The position numbers and the translations under genes are program-made. From contig NZ_FNUY01000001.1 of NCBI RefSeq assembly GCF_900108245.1, forward strand, positions 62,001 to 126,000: a stretch of DNA of 64,000 bases. The letters are read 5' to 3'. The stretch comes from Allobosea lathyri. GTDB lineage: Bacteria; Pseudomonadota; Alphaproteobacteria; Rhizobiales; Beijerinckiaceae. A model generated the notes under the pieces. The model was not told the origin of the DNA. It did no database searches and saw only the letters and a program-made list of their open reading frames with translations. Shown here piece after piece: positions 15,492-23,894 of the stretch; positions within the stretch are counted from its first letter, which is position 1; every line of letters begins with the position of its first letter.

Positions 15492-16871
15492 ATGTCCGTG
15501 AACTCCCTGGAAGCCCTCGACCGCAACCATTGGGTCCATCCCGTCGCCTCCTGGGCCGGGCATGAGAAGCGCGGCGTCACCATCATGAAGTCGGCCCGCG
15601 GCGCCTTCGTCACCGACGCGGATGGTCACGAACTGATCGACGGCTTCGCCGGTCTCTGGTGCGTCAATGTCGGCTACGGCCATGAAAGCATCGTCCAGGC
15701 CGCTGCCGCGCAGATGCGCGAATTGCCTTATGCGACCGGCTATTTCAGCTTCGGCAGCGAGCCGGCGATCAGGCTCGCGGCGCGGCTCGCCGAACTGACA
15801 CCGGGCGATCTCAACCACATCTATTTCTCGCTCGGCGGCTCGGACGCGGTCGACAGCGCGCTGCGGCTGATCCGCTATTACTACAACGTCACCGGACGGC
15901 CGGCGAAGAAGCAGATCATCTCGCTGGAGCGCGGCTATCACGGCTCGAGCTCGACGGGAGCCGGCGTCACCGCTTTGCCGGCCTTCCATCTGCACTTCGA
16001 CCTGCCGGCCGAGGGCCAGCACTACATTGCCTCGCCCTATCCCTATCGCAATCCAGCGGGCTCCGACGATGCGGCGGTGATCGCCGCCAGCGTCGCGGCG
16101 CTGCGGGCCAAGGTCGAGGAGATCGGGGCCGACAACGTCGCGGCCTTCTTCTGCGAGCCGGTGCAGGGGTCTGGCGGCGTCGTCGTGCCGCCGCGCGGCT
16201 GGCTCAAGGCGATGCGCGAGACGGCGCGCGAACTCGACATCCTCTTCGTCGCCGACGAGGTCATCACCGGCTTTGGCCGCACCGGTCCGATGTTCGCCTG
16301 CGAGGCGGAGGACGTCGTTCCCGACATGATGACGATGGCCAAGGGTCTGACCTCCGGCTACGCCCCGCTCGGAGCGCTCGCCATCAGCGAGCGCGTCTAC
16401 CGCGCCATCGCCGACAATGCCCCCGCCGGTTCGCCGATCGGCCACGGCTACACCTATTCCGGGCACCCGGTCAGCGCCGCCGTGGGGCTGGAGGTGCTGC
16501 GCCTCTATACGGAAGGCGGCATCCTCGCCAATGGCCAGCGCGCCGGAGCTCATTTCGAGCGCAAGCTGGCGGAACTGGCCGATCACCCCTTGGTCGGCGA
16601 GGTCCGTGCGCGCGGACTTCTCGCCGGTATCGAACTCGTGGCCGACAAGGCGACCAAGGAGAAGCTGCCCCGCGAGGCCAGGCTCTCGGAACACCTGTTT
16701 GCGCGCGGCTACGCCAATGGCGTGATCTTCCGCGCCTTCGCCGATGATATTATCGGGCTTGCGCCGCCGCTGTGCTGCAGCGAGAGCGAGATCGACCTCA
16801 TCGTCGCGCGGCTGCGCCAGACCCTGGATGACATGCTCGCCATTCCGGAAATCAAGGCGGCGCTACGCTGA
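15492..16871 (+). CDS. Class III pyridoxal-phosphate aminotransferase (omega-amino acid/polyamine type)
   Basis: A 459-residue class III transaminase. The PLP lysine is Lys284 in TMAKGLTSGYAPLGA, preceded by Asp255 (VADEVITGFGRTG) that holds the pyridine nitrogen. The N-terminal WVHPVASW and GFAGLWCVNVGYG segments are typical of pyruvate-dependent putrescine, beta-alanine or similar amine transaminases (SpuC-like). It would convert a terminal amine to an aldehyde with pyruvate as acceptor. The next gene is an Lrp-type regulator, and FAD oxidase and aldehyde dehydrogenase genes are nearby, which fits amine catabolism. The exact substrate cannot be assigned. The tandem repeats directly upstream are unusual. 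Confidence 0.9.
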   Translation: MSVNSLEALDRNHWVHPVASWAGHEKRGVTIMKSARGAFVTDADGHELIDGFAGLWCVNVGYGHESIVQAAAAQMRELPYATGYFSFGSEPAIRLAARLAELTPGDLNHIYFSLGGSDAVDSALRLIRYYYNVTGRPAKKQIISLERGYHGSSSTGAGVTALPAFHLHFDLPAEGQHYIASPYPYRNPAGSDDAAVIAASVAALRAKVEEIGADNVAAFFCEPVQGSGGVVVPPRGWLKAMRETARELDILFVADEVITGFGRTGPMFACEAEDVVPDMMTMAKGLTSGYAPLGALAISERVYRAIADNAPAGSPIGHGYTYSGHPVSAAVGLEVLRLYTEGGILANGQRAGAHFERKLAELADHPLVGEVRARGLLAGIELVADKATKEKLPREARLSEHLFARGYANGVIFRAFADDIIGLAPPLCCSESEIDLIVARLRQTLDDMLAIPEIKAALR

Positions 16872-17014
16872 AGGACGCCCTCGCGGCACGATCTTCGCTT
16901 GTGCGCAGACGGCCGGATCGCGGGGTGCCAGACGATCCCGGACGGAGACCGCGCCTGTGGCTCCATCCGGGTCTGAATGCGCCACTCATCAAGGAGTTAG
17001 GGCTGATATAGCCT

Positions 17015-17050
17015 GAAAACCGGTTTCCACTTTCCAGTATCATGCTCTAA
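17015..17050. repeat. Short dispersed repeat (family E), partial copy
   Basis: GAAAACCGGTTTCCACTTT followed by a CATGCTCTAA end resembles the abundant hairpin repeat of Hyphomicrobiales intergenic regions. A longer relative is at 58179-58285. It sits in the 244-bp gap between the aminotransferase and Lrp genes, where I see nothing else. Confidence 0.5.
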
Positions 17051-17115
17051 GGTTTCGGGGCTGATGCGATGTCCAGATGCGTCAGCCACGTCCAGTTCTT
17101 GCAGAGGCTACCCTC

Positions 17116-17604
17116 GTGACCCCAGGCGTGCGCCTCGACCGCATCGACATGAAGATCCTGGTCGCCCTGCAAGGCAATGGCCGCATGACCAATGTCACGC
17201 TGGCCGATGCGGTGGGGCTTTCGCCGAGTCCCTGCCTGCTCAGGGTCAAGCGGCTGGAGCAGGCCGGCTTCATCTCCGGCTATGGCGCCACGATCAACCT
17301 GCAGAAGCTCGGCGAGACCATCACGGTCTTCACCGAGATTACGCTGGCCGACCATACCAAGGAGTATTTCATCCGCTTCGAGACAGCGCTGCGGCGTGTC
17401 GACGAAGTCGTGGAGTGCCATCTCGTCAGCGGCGGCTACGACTATCTCGTGAAGTTCGTCACGCGCGGCCTGACGCATTACCAGTCGCTGATCGAGAACC
17501 TGCTCGACCGCAATCTCGGTATCTCCAAATATTTCAGCTACATCGTCATCAAGTCGCCGATCCAGAAATCCGGCTACCCGCTGCCGGTCCTGTTCGACAT
17601 CTGA
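17116..17604 (+). CDS. Lrp/AsnC-family transcriptional regulator
   Basis: A regulator of 162 residues with an N-terminal HTH (MTNVTLADAVGLSPSPCLLRVKRLEQAGFISGY, about residues 24-56) and a C-terminal RAM ligand-binding/oligomerisation domain (VVECHLVSGGYDYLVKFV). The preferred start is GTG 17116 with GAGG 8 nt upstream, giving the normal family length; ATG 17077 is an alternative without a clear ribosome-binding site. Lrp regulators of this size usually control the adjacent amino-acid or amine genes, here the aminotransferase upstream and perhaps the divergent oxidase region downstream. It converges with the GNAT gene at 17627. Confidence 0.87.
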   Translation: MTPGVRLDRIDMKILVALQGNGRMTNVTLADAVGLSPSPCLLRVKRLEQAGFISGYGATINLQKLGETITVFTEITLADHTKEYFIRFETALRRVDEVVECHLVSGGYDYLVKFVTRGLTHYQSLIENLLDRNLGISKYFSYIVIKSPIQKSGYPLPVLFDI

Positions 17605-17626
17605 ACCTGGCGGTGGGCGGGAGTTC

Positions 17627-18505
17627 CTAGCCCAATGCCTGGGTGACCAGCCCGAACGTGCGCGCTGCGCCTTGCGCACCATGGCTGCGCCCCCGGATCA
17701 TCGTGGTGACGCTGTCGAAGATCGTCATGCCGCAGGCTTCGAGGAAGCCGCCGAAAAGCCCCTGTTCCTGAGCCGTGTCGACCCGCAGGAACTCGCCTTC
17801 ATGCGCGGCCACATGGGGCTGCAGGAGAGCGATCGCCGCCGCGTCATCCTCCGCCACGATCGGCCCGACGACATGGCCGCGGCCGAAGCGACGGCAGAGC
17901 GCGAATCCGACGGGCTCGCCGTTGCGCTCGACGAGCGTCCCGACCGATTGCGGCAGCAGCGCTGCGATAACGCGCGTGCGGTCGGCGCCATAGGCCAGCC
18001 GATCGAGCCGCGCCAGAGCGTCGAGATCGCTGTCGACGACCGCCCTGACCGTACCCGTAGTGCTCGCATCCGCCTCGGCCACCAAGGCCCGGCCCTGATG
18101 CTGGAAGATGCGCCCGACAGGCTCGAAACCGAGCGAGCGGTAGAGCCGGTACCCAGCACGCGTCGAGTTAAGCCGCAGGTCGCGCGCGCCCGATTGCTCG
18201 AAGATGGTGTCCATCAGCCGGCGTCCGGCGCCCTGCGCCTGCAGCCTCGGCGAGGTGATGACCATGCCGATCGTCGCGAAATCCTCGCCGAAGGGCCACC
18301 ACATCGCTGACCCCAGCGCGCGGCCGATCGCATCGCAGGCGACGAAGCCGTGGCCGACCGCCAGTATCAGCCGCCAGTCCTCCGGACGATGCGGCCAGCC
18401 GACGCCGATCGAGAGCTGATGCGCCTGGGCAAGGTCGGCCTCCGTCATGGGGCGGATGTCGATGGCGTAATCGAGGCGGCGCTGGGCCGTTCTGTTAACC
18501 ACCAC
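17627..18505 (-). CDS. GNAT-family N-acetyltransferase with two GNAT-like halves, paralogue B
   Basis: A protein of about 292 residues that is a full-length paralogue of the 12847-13707 product. The first half has the acetyl-CoA loop LQAQGAGRRLM and LYRSLGFEPVGRIFQHQG; the second half has RRFGRGHVVGPIVAEDD and ends in a matching QALG. I chose GTG 18505 because AAGG lies about 6 nt upstream and the N-terminal length then matches paralogue A. A longer frame to ATG 18574 has no ribosome-binding site and would read through the likely promoter (TATACT at 18538-18533, minus strand). It is divergent from the FAD oxidase gene at 18711. Confidence 0.85.
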   Translation of the reverse strand: MVVNRTAQRRLDYAIDIRPMTEADLAQAHQLSIGVGWPHRPEDWRLILAVGHGFVACDAIGRALGSAMWWPFGEDFATIGMVITSPRLQAQGAGRRLMDTIFEQSGARDLRLNSTRAGYRLYRSLGFEPVGRIFQHQGRALVAEADASTTGTVRAVVDSDLDALARLDRLAYGADRTRVIAALLPQSVGTLVERNGEPVGFALCRRFGRGHVVGPIVAEDDAAAIALLQPHVAAHEGEFLRVDTAQEQGLFGGFLEACGMTIFDSVTTMIRGRSHGAQGAARTFGLVTQALG

Positions 18506-18710
18506 TGTTCGCCTTGCTCCCCATAAAGTCCGAGTATAGGTCGCGGCGCCGGTTTCGAGAATAGTAAGTTTCATACAATACAGCAGCTTAGATTAGCGCA
18601 TGGTGGTGTCTTGGGGCTGAAACAGTCCCGGACCGACACTGGTTCCGGGGCGGTCCGGCACGCCCATTGAAATACGCTGCCGGTCACGGCGCGGTGCGGA
18701 GTTGATCGCC

Positions 18711-19988
18711 ATGAAGCTCGAACCCTATTGGCTGGCAACTGCGCCGAAATTCGGTGCGGCTGCGTCCGGCCCCGTCTCGGGCAAGGTCGATGTCGCCATC
18801 GTCGGGGGTGGTTTCACCGGGCTGTCGGCCGCCTTAGCGCTCGCGAAATCGGGGGCTAGCGTCGCTGTCCTGGAAGCGGGCAGGGTCGTCGGCGAGGCCT
18901 CGGGCCGCAATGGCGGCCATTGCAATAACGGGCTGGCGCATGATCTCGGCGGACTGGCGCAAACGCTGGGCTTGGAACGCGCAAGCGCGCTCTATCGCGC
19001 CTTCGACGTGGCCGTGGATCAGGTCGAGGTGCTCATTGCCCGCGAGGCGATCGACTGCGATTTCCGCCGCACCGGCAAGATCAAGCTCGCGGCCAAGCCT
19101 GGGCATTTCGCCAAGCTCGAAAAGAGCGCGGAATTGCTGAGGCGCGAGGTCGAGCCCGATCTCGTCGTGGTCCAGCCACGTGACACGAGGAGCGAGATCG
19201 GCTCTGACGGCTTTTATGGCGGGCTCGTCTTTCCGCGCGGCGCGCATATGCACATGGGCCGCTTCGGCGTCGGACTCGCCGAGGCCGCGGCCCGTGCCGG
19301 CGCGGCCATTCATGAAAACGCGGCGGTGACGGGTCTGCATCGGCTGAGCGGCTATGCCCATCGCGTCGTGACCCCGCGTGGAGAACTCGAGGCCAAGCAG
19401 GTTCTGCTGGCGACCGGGGCGTCCCGGCAAGGTCCCTTCGCCTGGCTCAGGCGTCGGATCGTCCCGGTCGGCAGCTTCATCATCGCCACCGAGCCGCTAT
19501 CTGAGAATCTGGCAGGCTCGATCATGCCGACGCGGCGCACGGCGACGACGACGAAGAATATCGGCAACTATTTCCGGCTGACGCCCGATAACCGGCTGAT
19601 CTTCGGCGGGCGCGCCCGCTTCGCCCTGTCGAGCCCGACCTCGGACGCCAAGAGCGGCGCCATTCTCCAGGCACGCATGCTGGAACTCTTCCCGCAACTG
19701 GCCGGCACGCGCATCGACTATTGCTGGGGTGGTCTGGTCGACATGACCTCCGACCGCCTGCCGCGCGCCGGGGAGCGCGACGGCATCTTCTATTCGCTGG
19801 GATATAGCGGCCACGGCACGCAGATGTCGGTGCATATGGGGCAGATCATGGCCCGCGTCATGGGCGGGGACACAGCAGCCAATCCGCTTGCCGGCCTCGA
19901 TTGGCCGGCGGTGCCCGGCCATTTCGGCCCGCCCTGGTTCCTGCCCTTCGTCGGCGCCTACTACCGCTATCAGGACTGGCGGCACTGA
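18711..19988 (+). CDS. FAD-dependent amine/amino-acid oxidoreductase (DAO family, PuuB/OrdL-like)
   Basis: A 425-residue flavoprotein with the dinucleotide motif VAIVGGGFTGLSAALALAKSG near residue 28, then EASGRNGGHCNNGL, the signature of gamma-glutamylputrescine oxidase-like DAO enzymes. The C-terminal YSLGYSGHGTQMSVHMGQ segment completes FAD binding. It should oxidise an amine to an imine/aldehyde with release of ammonia and H2O2 (or electron transfer to a carrier). ATG 18711 follows GGAG by about 10 nt. The aldehyde dehydrogenase converging from 21566 could take the product. No gamma-glutamylputrescine synthetase is in the window, so a classical Puu pathway is not demonstrated. Confidence 0.88.
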   Translation: MKLEPYWLATAPKFGAAASGPVSGKVDVAIVGGGFTGLSAALALAKSGASVAVLEAGRVVGEASGRNGGHCNNGLAHDLGGLAQTLGLERASALYRAFDVAVDQVEVLIAREAIDCDFRRTGKIKLAAKPGHFAKLEKSAELLRREVEPDLVVVQPRDTRSEIGSDGFYGGLVFPRGAHMHMGRFGVGLAEAAARAGAAIHENAAVTGLHRLSGYAHRVVTPRGELEAKQVLLATGASRQGPFAWLRRRIVPVGSFIIATEPLSENLAGSIMPTRRTATTTKNIGNYFRLTPDNRLIFGGRARFALSSPTSDAKSGAILQARMLELFPQLAGTRIDYCWGGLVDMTSDRLPRAGERDGIFYSLGYSGHGTQMSVHMGQIMARVMGGDTAANPLAGLDWPAVPGHFGPPWFLPFVGAYYRYQDWRH

Positions 19989-20000
19989 AGGCGGCATCGC

Positions 20001-20078
20001 CGTCATTGCGAGCGTAGCGAAGCAATCCAGAGGGCCACGCTGCGCCGCCGGGACTGTTTCGCTACGCCCGCAATGACG
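20001..20078. repeat. Dispersed palindromic repeat (family D)
   Basis: CGTCATTGCG (20001-20010) and CGCAATGACG (20069-20078) frame an imperfect hairpin containing a TAGCGAAGC-type arm. It lies in the 105-bp gap between the convergent FAD oxidase and aldehyde dehydrogenase genes and may serve as their shared 3' end. Confidence 0.75.
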
Positions 20079-20093
20079 TTGGAAGGGTGCGTC

Positions 20094-21566
20094 TTACGCC
20101 CCGATGTCGATCAGGACCGTCTTGTGCCGCAGATTGGCTTCGACTGCCTGCCGGCCAAGGTCCTTGCCGATGCCGGAGCTCTTGTAGCCGCCGGTCGGCA
20201 GGATGAAATCGAGCGTGCGGCTATAGCGGTTGATCCAGACGGTGCCGGCCTTGATCCGCCGGACCGCCCGCAAGGCGCGGCCGAGATCTGCGGTATAGAC
20301 GCCGGCCGCGAGCCCGTATTCGGGATGGTCCGCCAGCGCGAAACCTTCCTCCTCGGTCTCGAAGCTCTGGATCGTCAGGACGGGGCCAAAGATTTCCTCG
20401 CGCACTGCGGCGTTGTCGCTGGTGACGCCGCCGATCAGCGTCGGCTGGTAGAACGCACCGCCCAATCCCTCGATCCTGCCGCCGCCGAGCAGGATTTCCG
20501 CGCCCTGCTGCGTGCTGCGCGCGACAATGCCGTCGATGCGCCGTGCCTGCAGCTCTGAGATGATCGGCGCGAAGCTTGTCGAGGATTGCCAGGTCGGGCC
20601 GGGTGCGGTCCGCACCAGTCGCCTGGTCAGGGCCTCGACCAGCGCGTCATGAACCGGACGCTGCACGATCAGCCGCGAACCGGCGACGCAGGCCTGCCCG
20701 GCATTGGCCAGCAACGAGCCGGCAATGCAATCGGCCGCCTTGTCGAGATCGGCATCGGCGAAGACGAGCTGCGGGCTTTTTCCGCCCAGTTCCAGCGTCA
20801 CCGGGCGGATGCCGGACTGCGCGGCGGCGGTCATGATCGCAATGCCGGTGCGGGTCGAGCCGGTGAAGGAGAGCTTGCCGATGCCGGGATGGCGACTCAG
20901 CGCGTCGCCGGTGATGGCGCCGCTTCCCTGCACGATGTTGATGATACCCGCGGGTATGCCGGCCTCGATCGCGAGCTCAGCCAGCCGAACCGTCGAAAAA
21001 GGCGTCAGCTCGGACGGCTTCAGCACGATCGCGTTGCCGGCGGCGAGCGCCGGGCCGATCTTCCATGAAGCCATGCTGAGCGGAAAATTCCACGGTGTGA
21101 TCGCCCCGACGACGCCGTATGGTTCCGAGACGATCATGCCGAAATGGTCGCTGCGGGTGGCCGCAACCTCTCCGCCGAGCTTGTCGGCATATTCGGCGAA
21201 GAAGCGGATGCCTTCCGCCGTGCCCGCGACGTCGCCGGTCACGGCCTGCGCGATCGGCCGCGTCGATCCCAGCGCCTCGAGGCGGCCGAGTTCCTCGCCG
21301 CGCTCTTCGATCAGGTCCGCCCAGCGGCGGATCGCCTTGGCGCGTGCGCGCGGGGGCTGCGTTGCCCAACCGCTGCGTTTGACCGCTTCAGCCGCGCCGA
21401 CCACCGCCCGGTCGACGATCTCGGCCGAGGCGATCGGCAGGTCGGCATAAGGCTGACCATCGGACGGCCGGCTGACTTCGATACGTTCGCTGGCGTGGTC
21501 GACGACCTCGCCACCGATGAAATGGCCTCGGGCGAATGCCACGGCAGCGGGGTCGAAATCACGCAT
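20094..21566 (-). CDS. Aldehyde dehydrogenase family protein (PuuC/GabD-like)
   Basis: A 490-residue NAD(P)-dependent aldehyde dehydrogenase. The catalytic set is complete: Asn160 (PWNF), Glu259 (LELGGKSP) and nucleophile Cys293 (NAGQACVAGSR). FTGSTRTG near residue 234 is the cofactor segment. Length fits the family. It is expected to oxidise an omega-amino aldehyde to the acid. Its position opposite the FAD oxidase gene suggests that the two act in sequence on an amine. It is transcribed after the HAD hydrolase gene (gap 42 bp), so the two probably share a promoter at about 22280. Confidence 0.92.
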   Translation of the reverse strand: MRDFDPAAVAFARGHFIGGEVVDHASERIEVSRPSDGQPYADLPIASAEIVDRAVVGAAEAVKRSGWATQPPRARAKAIRRWADLIEERGEELGRLEALGSTRPIAQAVTGDVAGTAEGIRFFAEYADKLGGEVAATRSDHFGMIVSEPYGVVGAITPWNFPLSMASWKIGPALAAGNAIVLKPSELTPFSTVRLAELAIEAGIPAGIINIVQGSGAITGDALSRHPGIGKLSFTGSTRTGIAIMTAAAQSGIRPVTLELGGKSPQLVFADADLDKAADCIAGSLLANAGQACVAGSRLIVQRPVHDALVEALTRRLVRTAPGPTWQSSTSFAPIISELQARRIDGIVARSTQQGAEILLGGGRIEGLGGAFYQPTLIGGVTSDNAAVREEIFGPVLTIQSFETEEEGFALADHPEYGLAAGVYTADLGRALRAVRRIKAGTVWINRYSRTLDFILPTGGYKSSGIGKDLGRQAVEANLRHKTVLIDIGA

Positions 21567-21608
21567 GTCTGAAAGTCCGGTCGTGGCAGGGCGGTTGCGG
21601 CGCGGGTC

Positions 21609-22277
21609 TCAAAGGCCGAGCAGGCCGGGCAACTCGCCAATGCCCTTGATGTCGGTGTAGCCATAGGCGGGGATGCCAGGCTCGTGGCCGCGATTGACGA
21701 AGACGCGCCGGCCGATCTTGAGGTCATAGGCGCTCATCAGGTCGTAGCGCAGGCTGGAGGAGCAGTGCACGACGTCCTCCGGACCGCAGCCCAGCATGTC
21801 GAACATGTATTCGAAGGCCTGCAGGCGCGGCTTGTAGGCCTGCGCTTCCTCCGCCGTATAGGCGGCATGGAAGGGCGCGCCGAGCTTGACCACCGAATGG
21901 GGGATCAGGTCGGTCATCGAATTTGAGAGGATGACGAGGGGAATCTCCTTGGCGACCTTGGCGAGGCCTGCCGGCACGTCCGGATGCGGGTTCCAGCTCG
22001 GGATCTCGTCATAGATCTTCTGGGCGTCGGCCGGGTCGAAGGCGACCTTCCAGAGGTTGCACGTGCGCTCGACCGAATTGTGGACGACCTCAATGAAGGG
22101 CTTCCAGGCGCCGAGAACCTCGTCGAGGCGGAAGCCCCTGAAGGACTCGCAGAAGCCATCCATCACCTCGGACGACAGGCGCGCGCTGTAGACGCGTCGT
22201 GCCGCTGGGCCCATCTCGAAATCGATCAGCGTGCCATAGCAGTCAAAGGTCACGAATTTAGGCCGCAGGGTGCTCAT
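21609..22277 (-). CDS. Haloacid dehalogenase type II (HAD superfamily)
   Basis: A 222-residue HAD hydrolase. Motif I is VTFDCYGTL with the nucleophile Asp12; motif II is VILSNSMTD; motif III contains the lysine of YKPRLQAFEY; motif IV is CSSSLRYDLMSAYDLKIG. The YGTL sequence and the SSSLRYD loop are those of L-2-haloacid dehalogenases, which hydrolyse 2-halocarboxylates to 2-hydroxyacids through an ester intermediate. Many genomic relatives act on unknown substrates, so true dehalogenase activity is uncertain. It is the first gene of the minus-strand pair with the aldehyde dehydrogenase. Confidence 0.87.
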   Translation of the reverse strand: MSTLRPKFVTFDCYGTLIDFEMGPAARRVYSARLSSEVMDGFCESFRGFRLDEVLGAWKPFIEVVHNSVERTCNLWKVAFDPADAQKIYDEIPSWNPHPDVPAGLAKVAKEIPLVILSNSMTDLIPHSVVKLGAPFHAAYTAEEAQAYKPRLQAFEYMFDMLGCGPEDVVHCSSSLRYDLMSAYDLKIGRRVFVNRGHEPGIPAYGYTDIKGIGELPGLLGL

Positions 22278-22536
22278 GGGGGTGCCCGTCTTCAGCTGAA
22301 GGCATGACGGCCAGATCCGCCATGCTGCACCTCAGATTAGAGCGCGCCGGCCGATGCAGACTTGGAATTGCATGAGGCACGGCCAATATTCTGCCGATCC
22401 GGTGGCGACGTTCGGCATGGATTGCCGCGAGGTGCGAAAGGATGCCCGGCGCGGCCAGCCTGCTCTGATAGAGTGCCGGCATCCTCACAGCGCCTGCCGG
22501 ACCAGGCTGGCGCATCAAGCCGATGGCAGACGCCTT

Positions 22537-23682
22537 ATGACCGTGGAAACCGTGCTGGCCGATCTGGTCGCGTTCCCCTCCGTGTGCCGCACACCCAATG
22601 GCGCCATCGTCGATCACGTGCGCGCCTTTCTCTCCGGCCATGGCGTCGAGAGCACGATCCTGCCCGGCCCTGAAGGCGACCGTTCGAATCTCTTCGCCAC
22701 GATCGGCCCTCAGCTGCCCGGCGGCGTCGTTCTGTCCGCCCATCTGGATGTCGTGCCGGCGCCGCCCGAAGGCTGGCTGGGAGATCCTTTCAGCCTGCGC
22801 CGCGACGGCGACCGCCTGATCGGCCGCGGCGCGGTCGACATGAAGGGCTTCGTCGCCTGTGTGCTGGCGAGCGTGCCGATGCTGGTCGCGCGCAAGCTGG
22901 AGCGGCCGATCCACATTGCCTTGTCCTATGACGAGGAGGTCGGCTGCATCGGCGTGCGCCATATGATCGCGCGGCTGCCCGAGCTCTGCGCACAGCCGCA
23001 GGGCTGTATCGTCGGCGAGCCGAGCGGGCTGCATCCCGTGCTCAGACACAAGGGCAAGATCGCCCAGCGCGTCACGGTCAACGGCAAGGCCGGCCATTCC
23101 TCGCGGCCCGATCTTGGCGACAACGCCATTCACTACGCGTCCCAGCTGATCTCGGCAGTGCATGCGGAGGCGCTCAAGCATGCGGATGAAGGTCCATTCG
23201 CTCCCGCATTCGCGCCGCCCTATTCGACGCTTCAGGTCGGCACGATCCAGGGCGGAGCGAGCATCAACATCGTGCCGGCCCGTTGCGTCTTCGAGGTCGA
23301 GGCCCGCGCCATTGCCGGCCAGCAGCCAGCCGAGCTGCTTGCCTTCCTGCCGGGCGAGGCCGAGCGCATCCGGCTGGCTGCCGAGCGCACCGGGCACAAT
23401 GTCGCCTTCGGCTTCGAAACGATGAGCGACTATCCTCCTCTCGAACTGCCGGAGGGTGATCCGTTGGTCGCGTTGACCGAGGCGGTGTCGATGATGCCGC
23501 GCCAGCAGGCGGTCAGCTTCGGCACCGAGGCTGGCCTGTTCCAGGCGGCCGGCATCCCCGCCATCGTCTGCGGGCCCGGCGACGTCAATCGCGCCCACAA
23601 GCCGGAGGAATACATCACCGACGGCGAACTCGCGGGCGCGATGGCGATGATCGCGCGGCTGGCGGATCGGCTGGAAGGCTGA
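22537..23682 (+). CDS. M20-family deacylase (acetylornithine deacetylase/ArgE-like)
   Basis: A 381-residue M20 zinc hydrolase with metal ligands His69 and bridging Asp101, catalytic Asp71 (SAHLDVVP) and Glu133 followed by metal-binding Glu134 (YDEEVG), and the dimerisation-domain histidine in KAGHSSRPD. Length and the ending CGPGDVNRAHKPEEYI match acetylornithine deacetylases. It would cleave an N-acyl amino acid or N-acetyl amine, perhaps undoing acetylation by the local GNAT proteins. ATG 22537 gives the family start; the open frame extends 61 codons further without homology. Whether it is biosynthetic ArgE or a catabolic paralogue is unclear, and context favours the latter. Confidence 0.88.
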   Translation: MTVETVLADLVAFPSVCRTPNGAIVDHVRAFLSGHGVESTILPGPEGDRSNLFATIGPQLPGGVVLSAHLDVVPAPPEGWLGDPFSLRRDGDRLIGRGAVDMKGFVACVLASVPMLVARKLERPIHIALSYDEEVGCIGVRHMIARLPELCAQPQGCIVGEPSGLHPVLRHKGKIAQRVTVNGKAGHSSRPDLGDNAIHYASQLISAVHAEALKHADEGPFAPAFAPPYSTLQVGTIQGGASINIVPARCVFEVEARAIAGQQPAELLAFLPGEAERIRLAAERTGHNVAFGFETMSDYPPLELPEGDPLVALTEAVSMMPRQQAVSFGTEAGLFQAAGIPAIVCGPGDVNRAHKPEEYITDGELAGAMAMIARLADRLEG

Positions 23683-23762
23683 GCCGACGCCGGTGCGCGG
23701 CGGATCGCCGAGCGGGCTACAGCGCAGGTTTTGGAGCGCGATGATCTGATCTGGAAACGCCC

Positions 23763-23866
23763 CGTCATCCTGGACGAGCGGCGAAGCCGCGCAGATCCGG
23801 GATCCATCGCAGGAAGCCGAGCCCTCCGATGGATCCCGGGTCGACCTGCGGCCGCCCAGGATGACG
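23763..23866. repeat. Dispersed palindromic repeat (family A), copy 2
   Basis: Outer arms CGTCATCCTGG (23763-23773) and CCAGGATGACG (23856-23866) with the inner GGGATCCATCG/GATGGATCCC pair. It lies between the convergent deacylase and FAD oxidase genes. Confidence 0.85.
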
Positions 23867-23894
23867 GCGTGTTTCCACGCAAAATCAGTAGACG

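Noticed and set aside
18711..21566. Classical gamma-glutamylputrescine (Puu) pathway
   Set aside because: Oxidase and aldehyde dehydrogenase resemble PuuB and PuuC, but PuuA and PuuD homologues are missing from the window, so the name is not justified.
22354..22536. Longer start for the M20 deacylase gene
   Set aside because: The extra 61 residues lack M20 character and the family start is at the MTVETVLADLVAFPSV region.
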